Of a stretch of 7,005 nt of DNA, positions 1 through 5,785 are shown in pieces (within the stretch, counting starts at the first letter, position 1; the number at the start of each line of letters is the position of its first letter). The stretch is from assembly GCA_002339135.1 (NCBI GenBank), contig DDJR01000066.1, forward strand, positions 1 to 7,005, read 5' to 3'. This DNA comes from Flavobacteriales bacterium UBA2619 (GTDB lineage Bacteria; Bacteroidota; Bacteroidia; Flavobacteriales_D; Sanyastnellaceae). Both the position numbers and the translations under genes were made by a program. Below the pieces are notes generated by a model. The model saw nothing but the letters and a program-made list of their open reading frames with translations, was not told the origin of the DNA and did no database searches.

Positions 1-67
1 TGAAGCGGAAATGAATAAACGAAGCGAAACACCTTGATGTTTTGAGAAAATACGTCACTATAAAAAC

Positions 68-103
68 AAAAAGCTCCAACAAAAATGTTGGGGCTTTTTT
101 TTT
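68..103. terminator. Bidirectional Rho-independent terminator
   Basis: A 9-bp stem pairs bases 72-80 (AGCTCCAAC) with 87-95 (GTTGGGGCT), with one G-T wobble, around a six-base loop (AAAAAT). The stem can extend by four A-T pairs on the outside. A run of nine T follows on the plus strand (95-103). The A-rich stretch at 62-72 gives a matching U-tract on the minus strand, so the hairpin can end transcription in both directions. It lies 30 bases past the end of pabA, so it most likely terminates pabA and also a plus-strand gene ending near or before the left edge. Confidence 0.85.
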
Positions 104-132
104 GTCTTAAAAGAAAGAGGTCTGTAGAAAAA

Positions 133-711
133 TCAAATTCCTTTCACCCAGTTTTTCAACATCAACCTTCCCTCGGCAGTAAGCACGGATTCAGGATGGA
201 ACTGAAGACCTAAAATCGGCTTTGTTTTATGGGAAATCGCAAGCACGATGTGGGTTTTACTCCTCGCGACAACCTTCAAGTTAGAAGGCAGACTGGCTTC
301 CACAACAGACCAACTGTGGTAATGACCAACTTCACAACCTGAGCTAATATTCTCGAAAATATCACATACTTCGACTATTTGCAACACGCCCACCCGTCCG
401 TGGAGGACTTCATTCATGTTCTCTATTTCTCCACCAAAATATTCTACAATAGCCTGAAGACCTAAACAAACACCTAAAATTGGTTTCCCTGTTTTATCTG
501 CCGCAGCCAACACCTCCATTAAACCTGGAGCTTCCGAAGGCAATCCAGGACCAGGAGACAACACAATGGCATCGAAAGGATCAAGCAGATTTTCAAGATC
601 AGAATCAAGCTCTTCTGGCCTAACAACAGAGACACACGCACCTGCTCTTTCAAGGTCATGTGAAAGATTCCATGAGAAAGAATCGTGATTGTCGAAGAGT
701 AAAACGTTCAT
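133..711 (-). CDS. pabA: Class I glutamine amidotransferase, aminodeoxychorismate/anthranilate synthase component II (PabA/TrpG type)
   Basis: The 192-residue product matches the usual length of the small subunit that takes ammonia from glutamine and passes it to PabB (4-amino-4-deoxychorismate, for folate) or TrpE (anthranilate, for tryptophan). Visible family motifs are an N-terminal LLFDNHDSFSWNL, the oxyanion-strand PGPG at 53-56, the nucleophile elbow GVCLGLQ with Cys82, an HG motif at 104-105, and GLQFHPES holding the other triad residues His172 and Glu174. Two positions are unusual: the elbow reads CLGLQ where most relatives have CLGHQ, and the start reads HDSFSW where YDSFTY is common. 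The ATG at 711 is chosen because homology begins there; an ATG at 759 would add 16 residues unlike the family and run into the ridA start. No synthase large subunit lies in the window, so PabA and TrpG roles cannot be separated, and one protein may serve both. It is transcribed away from ridA and ends before a strong terminator. Confidence 0.9.
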   Translation of the reverse strand: MNVLLFDNHDSFSWNLSHDLERAGACVSVVRPEELDSDLENLLDPFDAIVLSPGPGLPSEAPGLMEVLAAADKTGKPILGVCLGLQAIVEYFGGEIENMNEVLHGRVGVLQIVEVCDIFENISSGCEVGHYHSWSVVEASLPSNLKVVARSKTHIVLAISHKTKPILGLQFHPESVLTAEGRLMLKNWVKGI

Positions 712-720
712 TTGGTATAA

Positions 721-742
721 TTTGCTGCAACTTAGCAGCAAA
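721..742. repeat. Perfect 8+8 inverted repeat in the pabA-ridA divergent spacer
   Basis: TTTGCTGC (721-728) and GCAGCAAA (735-742) are exact reverse complements separated by six bases (AACTTA). The repeat fills the middle of the 52-base spacer between the two divergent starts and overlaps the promoter-like element proposed for pabA. There is no T-run after it in either direction, so it is not an intrinsic terminator. An operator for a dimeric regulator is the likeliest reading, but the regulator is unknown. The alternative is a small hairpin in the 5' leader of a transcript. Confidence 0.5.
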
Positions 743-772
743 GATATCTTTAAATTCATTCCAATGTCACAA
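739..772 (-). promoter_or_regulatory. Candidate Bacteroidota-type promoter for pabA
   Basis: Read on the minus strand, TATCTTTG at 746-739 is a perfect match to the Bacteroidota -7 consensus TAnnTTTG. A TTG at 772-770 lies 23 bases upstream, at the long end of the spacing reported for flavobacterial promoters. Transcription would begin near 732 and leave a leader of about 20 bases before the pabA ATG at 711. The -33 element would lie just inside the ridA coding sequence. The call is based only on motif match and position. Confidence 0.4.
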
Positions 773-1144
773 CATCTTCACACAGACAACGCCGCAAAGC
801 CTATAGCATCATATTCTCAGGCAGTCAAAGCTGGGGAGCTGGTGTTTGTGAGTGGCTGCATCCCCGTCAATCCAGAAACTGGGGTCTTAGAGGAATCTAA
901 TATTGAAGAGGCAACAGCACAATGTCTTGAAAATGTCAAACAAATACTTCAAGGTGCAGAACTCGGCTTAGGCAACATCGTGAAGACATCAATCTTTATG
1001 ATACATACTGAAGATTATGCAGGAATGGATGCAACATACGCTCGCATTGTTCCACAACCATACCCCGCAAGAGAAGCCGTTTTTGTGACTGCTTTGCCTA
1101 AAAACGCGAGAATAGAAATTTCAGTCATCGCAAAAATTCGATAA
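764..1144 (+). CDS. ridA: RidA family enamine/imine deaminase
   Basis: The 126-residue product is the normal length for the YjgF/YER057c/UK114 family. RidA trimers hydrolyse reactive enamine/imine intermediates such as 2-aminoacrylate, released by PLP-dependent dehydratases, to a keto acid plus ammonia, and so protect PLP enzymes. Visible features are SYSQAV with Tyr17, the VFVSGCIP segment, the helix ending ENVKQILQGAELGL, KTSIFM, DATYARI, PAREAVFVTALPK with the carboxylate-binding Arg103, and a C-terminal IEISVIA with Glu118. The position two after the arginine is Ala where the E. coli protein has Cys107, and the loop before PARE appears about three residues shorter than in E. coli; both vary within the family. 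The ATG at 764 is chosen because a longer TTG start at 689 would overlap pabA and add residues not found in the family. No clear Shine-Dalgarno sequence is seen. The gene converges with lptD, 30 bases away. Confidence 0.93.
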   Translation: MSQHLHTDNAAKPIASYSQAVKAGELVFVSGCIPVNPETGVLEESNIEEATAQCLENVKQILQGAELGLGNIVKTSIFMIHTEDYAGMDATYARIVPQPYPAREAVFVTALPKNARIEISVIAKIR

Positions 1145-1174
1145 GCCTTAGACATTGAACACCTTGAATAAAAA

Positions 1175-3595
1175 TTAGAACAAAAACTGACCATTCCCTC
1201 CTCTGGCCTCAAATTTTATATCTTTTAAAAGAGGTGATTTGATATTAAGTCTAATCGAAAAACTTTGCCTCACTCCTATGGGAATCCAATTGAATGTGAG
1301 TTCCCAACAATGGAGATCCCAGTGAACATTAATCGCTGTTGGTGTGATTTCTCTGTATTTTAAATCGTAACCTGACGTTAGATCTAAAGTCCATTTAGAA
1401 AAAAGTTTCACACCTCCTCTGACAGCAATTCCATGCGTTATCGCTAAGGTGTCAGACTGGAGCTCTGCGTCAAAGAGTTTAGACAGGTTCATCGTATAAT
1501 CCAATCGCGCATTCCAGGGAAAGTCACGTTCACTTCCTCCATTAAATTCAGTCCCAACAGACGCTGTTGCTCGCTTAAGTCTTGCAAAACCTGTTCTCAA
1601 ACCACTGGACGCTAAAAATGTTGAAACGGAAGCACCCGTCGTGTCTTGAGCATAAGCCGAGTGAGTCGAAGTGAAGTTAACATTCACCTTGTTAAAGAGA
1701 CTGGTAAAGCCCCTTGATTGAATGTCCGAAAGCTGGAGAGAGTCGGCTAAAAAATTGTAGCTCACCGAAGAGGAAAAGCTGTCTATAATTTTTATCTTTT
1801 TGACTGTTTCTGAAGATTTATCGAAGATTTTCGCCTCCAAATTCTGACCCAAAGAAAAGTTAACAGCACCCGATTCACGAAGATCTAGAGGTGAAAAACG
1901 ATTCAGTTCCCAAGGATTCCATGAAATGGATTCGTCATTTAACACTGCTATTTGGGAGCGGGTTTTTTCAGGAGTGTAGCTCATTGAGATACTTGGAGAC
2001 AAAACGTGCCGAAGTGCTTTTAAACGTCGTCTTTCGGCAAAAGTAAACATTCCATAAAACCTTGTGTTTGCACTTATTGACGCGCTCCAATTCCTGTCCG
2101 TAATGATTCCGACAAGTGTATCTGATTGCTCAATTAACTCTCCTTCGACATCATAAGAAAGCGACTTTGACAGTTCCGAAAACCCCATAAATTCATCATA
2201 CTTAAACGAAGGAGATAGGGTGAGAAAACCTAGTGAGCCACTTGATGATGCTGTAATACTGTGCTTGAGTCCACTTTTTATTTCCAGAGTAGAAAAATCA
2301 AAAGAAGCAAGAGCAGAGTCCGAAATTTCAGCGATATTTTCGAAACGTGAACTGTAACTCATCGAAATTCCATCTAAGATTTTGCTGCTGCCCTTTTCAA
2401 CATTCAAGAGATCACTGATCGTTCTTCGACTCATGGTCAGTGTCGCTGAAGGCAATGTCATGGACACATTTCCGGTGAGAGAGTTTTGTGAATGTCTGGC
2501 ACTTGTGGTAAGTGAAAATGGAGATCTAGGAGAAGTATAACTCCATTGCAAACTTGACTGGAAGGTGTTCGATAGGAAATCCTCCATACTGGAATTGAGG
2601 TTTTCTTGGAAAATGTCTGACGAACCGAAATTGAGAGATGCTGAAAACCTTTGGTTGGGCCTAGATCTTGGGTCTTGGGTGTGCGTCCACCTCACGAAGA
2701 AATTGTTCTCTTTTGTAAACCCTGGAAGACTTTCAAATCCAGAGACTCTTCTGTTGTAGCTCAGGTTAAAATTTCCGTTCGACTTGTACTTGTAATTGTA
2801 TTGGGACTGATTCTTCAATGCCCATGTCCCCCCTGAGTATAAATCAAACAGCATTTTTGTATTCCAATGATCTCCCAAAGGCAAAAAGTATCCCAAATCC
2901 TTAATGAAAAACCCCAACGCACCACCATCACCATAACTGGGAAGAAGAATTCCATGAGAACGTTTTTCTTGGTTTAAAGGAAACCAAGCAAATGGAAGAG
3001 CCAGAGGAGTTGGTAATTTTCTGAACTTCATATACATAGGCCCAGATATGACTTTGTCATCTGGGTAAAGAATCGCACGTGATAAATGAAAATGAAAGTG
3101 AGGGTTATCCGCGTTACAGGTAGTGAACTTTCCATCTCGCACATGGATTTCATCACCAGGAAGACGTTTTGAATTTTCAGCATGAAAAACAAGTTCGCCT
3201 TCCGTGGTTACAGAATGATGGCTAAACCCTTTTTCTGTCATAAAATTATAACACAACTCATCCTGTGTGAAAATTGAGGAGCCTTGTTTAAAAACGGGGC
3301 GTCCTGTCCAATTTTCTAAAGAGTCTTTCGTTCCATAGGCACATGCTTCTCTAATATCAGTCCGGTAAATGACTCGATCCGCCATCAACTCAACATCTCC
3401 ACTCTTAATGACCACCTGCCCGTACAATAGAACCAAGCTGCTGTCCACCACCATCACGATGCTATCTGAAGCAGAATATGTGACGGAATTATCCTGAGCA
3501 CAAAAACGCTCGTTTTTCAACACAAGAAACAGGAAAAGGAAGAACATCCCTAACCTATATACATATGTATTTCCTTTAATTTCGGGGTAAGCCAT
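1175..3595 (-). CDS. lptD: LPS-assembly outer-membrane protein LptD (OstA), Bacteroidota type
   Basis: The 806-residue protein inserts lipopolysaccharide into the outer leaflet of the outer membrane at the end of the Lpt bridge. The N-terminus has basic residues (Lys7, Arg14), a hydrophobic run at about 15-26 and a likely signal-peptidase site near FCAQ at 31-34. Residues 40-190 form the periplasmic OstA/LptA-like beta-jellyroll (LYGQVVIKSGDVELMADRV, GRPVFKQGSSIF, FTTCNADNPHFHFH). PLALPFAWFPLNQEKRSHGI at about 197-216 leads into the barrel. The barrel shows alternating strands, a WTHTQDPRSRPNQRFSASLNFGS segment, an ALRHVLSPSISMSYTPE segment and the Bacteroidota C-terminal pattern HCWELTFNWIPIGVRQSF, ending in Phe as outer-membrane barrels do. 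The start is uncertain. The ATG at 3595 gives a signal peptide with a charged n-region but overlaps the divergent amidase start by two bases. The ATG at 3547 would give 790 residues and a 46-base spacer, but a signal peptide with no positive n-region. The reading frame stays open further upstream, to 3814, but that stretch lies inside the amidase gene and has no family match. Confidence 0.93.
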   Translation of the reverse strand: MAYPEIKGNTYVYRLGMFFLFLFLVLKNERFCAQDNSVTYSASDSIVMVVDSSLVLLYGQVVIKSGDVELMADRVIYRTDIREACAYGTKDSLENWTGRPVFKQGSSIFTQDELCYNFMTEKGFSHHSVTTEGELVFHAENSKRLPGDEIHVRDGKFTTCNADNPHFHFHLSRAILYPDDKVISGPMYMKFRKLPTPLALPFAWFPLNQEKRSHGILLPSYGDGGALGFFIKDLGYFLPLGDHWNTKMLFDLYSGGTWALKNQSQYNYKYKSNGNFNLSYNRRVSGFESLPGFTKENNFFVRWTHTQDPRSRPNQRFSASLNFGSSDIFQENLNSSMEDFLSNTFQSSLQWSYTSPRSPFSLTTSARHSQNSLTGNVSMTLPSATLTMSRRTISDLLNVEKGSSKILDGISMSYSSRFENIAEISDSALASFDFSTLEIKSGLKHSITASSSGSLGFLTLSPSFKYDEFMGFSELSKSLSYDVEGELIEQSDTLVGIITDRNWSASISANTRFYGMFTFAERRRLKALRHVLSPSISMSYTPEKTRSQIAVLNDESISWNPWELNRFSPLDLRESGAVNFSLGQNLEAKIFDKSSETVKKIKIIDSFSSSVSYNFLADSLQLSDIQSRGFTSLFNKVNVNFTSTHSAYAQDTTGASVSTFLASSGLRTGFARLKRATASVGTEFNGGSERDFPWNARLDYTMNLSKLFDAELQSDTLAITHGIAVRGGVKLFSKWTLDLTSGYDLKYREITPTAINVHWDLHCWELTFNWIPIGVRQSFSIRLNIKSPLLKDIKFEARGGNGQFLF
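3559..3570. repeat. 12-bp perfect palindrome near the lptD/amidase divergent starts
   Basis: ATACATATGTAT reads the same on both strands. It lies 24 bases before the amidase ATG, and either just upstream of lptD (start 3547) or within its first codons (start 3595). The minus-strand TACATATG inside it is one mismatch from the TAnnTTTG promoter element. A palindrome of this length is expected about once or twice by chance in 7 kb, so only its position makes it worth recording. Confidence 0.25.
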
Positions 3596-4709
3596 GAAGT
3601 ATCTAAAACAACACTCAAAGCTACAGAAACCCGCGGCGCTTGCGTTAGCAATTGTCGCCGTTTTTGCAACGGCAGCTTTTACACCTCTCAAACCCACTCT
3701 TGTTGTGGTGATTGATGCAGGACATGGGGGCAAAGACCCTGGAAATTTAGGCACTGGCAGATATACATTGACTGAAAAAGATGTTACACTATCGGTCTCG
3801 AATACCCTGGCCACTTATATCGGTGAAAAAATGCCGGATGTAAAAGTGATCCTAACCAGAAAAGACGATTCATTCCCTAAACTCTCAACTCGCGTAAAAA
3901 TTGCCAACAACTCAGAAGCTGATGTTTTTATTTCCATTCACTGTGACGCCTTTTCTTCTTCGAGTGCAATTGGAAGTGGAACATATGTTATGGGCATGCA
4001 CAAGACAGAAGCCAGTCTCAAAAGTGCGATGAGAGAAAATGCGAGTATCTACAAAGAAGACGATTATGAGGATGAATACGCTGGTTTTGACCCCAATGAT
4101 CCGGACACATACATTGCTCTGTCTTTGCGCCAAAATGTATTTTTAGACAACTCACTTCAACTCGGCTCGCTCATTCAAAACCAATTTCATGAAAGGGTCG
4201 GACGAATCGACAGGGGTGTTAGGCAAGCAGGATACTACGTGATCTCATTTACCTCCATGCCAAGTGTGCTGGTAGAACTCGGTTTTTTAACGAACCCTGA
4301 AGAAGAGGACTTTCTTATGAGCAAAAAAGGACAGGAATATATGGCCTCAGCACTATTCCGAGCCTTCAGAGATTACCGTGTCGCTCAAGGATTGGGAACA
4401 GGGCTGGTTGATGCTGAAATTCAACCGAAAATTGACATCGAAGTCTCTGAAGGAGTGTGGTTTAAAGTACAAGTCACCTCTTCTCCTACTCAACTTGACA
4501 AATCCTCTTCAGTTTTTAGAGGTCTTCAAGACGTGGACATGTATCTTAGTGGTGGTTTATATAAATACACAGTAGGGAAGTTTAGACAAGCTGAGGAAGC
4601 TCACAACAGAAAACGAGAACTGCGGGACCAAGGTTTTAACGGAGCTTTTGTTGCAGCATTTAAAAACGGGTCTCGAGTTCCAATGTCTAGCGTAACGACT
4701 GAAAGATAA
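3594..4709 (+). CDS. N-acetylmuramoyl-L-alanine amidase (Amidase_3) with C-terminal SPOR-like module
   Basis: The 371-residue periplasmic enzyme cleaves the bond between N-acetylmuramic acid and the L-Ala of the peptide stem, as needed for daughter-cell separation and wall turnover. A basic n-region (KYLKQHSKLQK) and a hydrophobic stretch at 13-29 form a signal peptide or membrane anchor. The zinc-dependent Amidase_3 domain spans about 36-262 and keeps all expected residues: His44 in VIDAGHGGKDPG, Glu61 in TEKDVTLSVS, His116 in ISIHCDAF and the catalytic Glu228 in LVELGFLTN. The acidic insert at about 139-180 corresponds to the region that forms the autoinhibitory helix in division amidases. 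Residues about 288-358 (WFKVQVTSS, LYKYTVGKF, AFVAAFKNG) look like the SPOR-like module of Bacteroidota amidases. There is no AMIN domain. The start is firm: an in-frame TAA sits two codons upstream of the ATG. The gene heads a tight plus-strand unit with mlaD four bases downstream and is divergent from lptD. Confidence 0.93.
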   Translation: MKYLKQHSKLQKPAALALAIVAVFATAAFTPLKPTLVVVIDAGHGGKDPGNLGTGRYTLTEKDVTLSVSNTLATYIGEKMPDVKVILTRKDDSFPKLSTRVKIANNSEADVFISIHCDAFSSSSAIGSGTYVMGMHKTEASLKSAMRENASIYKEDDYEDEYAGFDPNDPDTYIALSLRQNVFLDNSLQLGSLIQNQFHERVGRIDRGVRQAGYYVISFTSMPSVLVELGFLTNPEEEDFLMSKKGQEYMASALFRAFRDYRVAQGLGTGLVDAEIQPKIDIEVSEGVWFKVQVTSSPTQLDKSSSVFRGLQDVDMYLSGGLYKYTVGKFRQAEEAHNRKRELRDQGFNGAFVAAFKNGSRVPMSSVTTER

Positions 4710-4713
4710 CACC

Positions 4714-5769
4714 TTGAGCAAAGACATAAAACAACATAGAGTCTCACAAGAGTTTAAAATTGGCACCCTAATGATCATAGGGGTTGTTTTGCTTGTCACA
4801 GGAGTTAACTACCTCAAAGGTTTTAATCCTCTCAGCAAACAAACTCATTTATTTGCTGTTTACGAAAGAATCGAGGGACTTTCTGTCTCAAACCCTGTTT
4901 TGGTAAATGGTTTCAAAGTTGGACAAGTCACGAAAGTGAATTTTTTAGAGGATGGTGATGGGGAGCTACTTGTAGAATTCACGATTGAAGAATCTTCACT
5001 CAAAGTACCGATTGACTCTGAGGCAAAAATTTACTCTTCTGACCTCTTTGGAACGAAGGCCATCAAGATTGAACCTGGCATTGCACAAACGTATATCCAA
5101 GATGGAGACACGCTTCTGTCTTCAGTTGAAATGGACATCACAGCTGCTGTAAGAAAGGAATTAGAACCACTTAGACGCAAAACTGAAGAGTTGATTAAAG
5201 GGGTGGACGATATTCTAATCAACATGAAAGCCGTTTTCGAAGACGACGCAACTCAAGGTCTTCCTTCTGCATTTGAGAGTATGCAACGAACACTGAGAAC
5301 AATCGAAAATACTGCTGAAAATTTTGACGCACTTGTTGAAAACAATGCCATTGTATTAACTCGAATCATGACGAATGTCGATGCATTGGCACTTAACCTA
5401 AGCAAGAACAACAAGAACATCAATAACATTATTTCTAATTTCTCTAACCTCAGTGACTCGTTAATTACTGTAGATATAGCTAGAACCATGTCGAAGGCTG
5501 AAAAAGCTATGGACGAAATTACTGTGATCACAAGCCGTGTTAACCGAGGTGAAGGCACCTTGGGTAAATTAATGGTGGATGACTCACTTTACAATGGCTT
5601 GGTCGAATCCAACATTGAAATTCAAGAACTCTTAGACGATTTGCAGTTGAACCCTTGGAAGTACGTAAGGGTAAGTCTTTTTGGAAGAAAACAAAGTGCG
5701 AAAATGTCGAAAGGAGATGTCAAACGAATGGAAAAAATGATTCGTGAGGAAATGGCACAACAAAAATAA
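4714..5769 (+). CDS. mlaD: MlaD-like MCE-domain phospholipid transport protein
   Basis: The 351-residue protein is the periplasmic, inner-membrane-anchored substrate-binding part of an Mla-type ABC system that moves phospholipids between the two membranes. It has one N-terminal membrane segment (about 15-33, KIGTLMIIGVVLLVTGVNYL) and one MCE/MlaD domain (about 44-122, with GLSVSNPVLVNGFKVGQV and DLFGTKAIKIEPG). A long helical region follows (about 140-310) with the family motif NRGEGTLGKLMVDDSLYNGL at 277-296. A basic tail starts PWKYVRVSLFGRK. The long helical region suggests a needle-like hexamer, as in longer MCE proteins. The start is the TTG at 4714, since the next in-frame ATG falls inside the membrane helix. 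It begins four bases after the amidase stop, so the two are almost certainly co-transcribed. The permease (MlaE) and ATPase (MlaF) genes are not in the window. Confidence 0.92.
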   Translation: MSKDIKQHRVSQEFKIGTLMIIGVVLLVTGVNYLKGFNPLSKQTHLFAVYERIEGLSVSNPVLVNGFKVGQVTKVNFLEDGDGELLVEFTIEESSLKVPIDSEAKIYSSDLFGTKAIKIEPGIAQTYIQDGDTLLSSVEMDITAAVRKELEPLRRKTEELIKGVDDILINMKAVFEDDATQGLPSAFESMQRTLRTIENTAENFDALVENNAIVLTRIMTNVDALALNLSKNNKNINNIISNFSNLSDSLITVDIARTMSKAEKAMDEITVITSRVNRGEGTLGKLMVDDSLYNGLVESNIEIQELLDDLQLNPWKYVRVSLFGRKQSAKMSKGDVKRMEKMIREEMAQQK

Positions 5770-5785
5770 CATAGCTTAAAACACG

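Noticed and set aside
2..37. Partial coding sequence of 11 codons at the left edge
   Set aside because: It is too short to show coding character; the only support is its position before a terminator, so it is listed as a weak observation and not as a gene.
689..763. N-terminal extension of RidA from a TTG at 689
   Set aside because: It overlaps pabA and the divergent control region, and RidA proteins begin at about the ATG at 764.
1145..1174. Terminator between convergent ridA and lptD
   Set aside because: No stable GC stem with a T-run is visible in the 30-base gap; only a short direct repeat of TTGAA is present.
3577..3584. TAATTTCG as a promoter -7 element for the amidase
   Set aside because: It has one mismatch to TAnnTTTG and is so close to the ATG at 3594 that the transcript would be almost leaderless; no fitting -33 element was identified.
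3596..3814. N-terminal extension of LptD by 73 residues
   Set aside because: It lies wholly within the well-supported amidase gene on the other strand, shows no family match, and comes before a good signal peptide.
5253..5558. 101-codon open frame on the minus strand inside mlaD
   Set aside because: It is antisense to a strong coding region, has no recognisable motif, and is best explained as a shadow frame.
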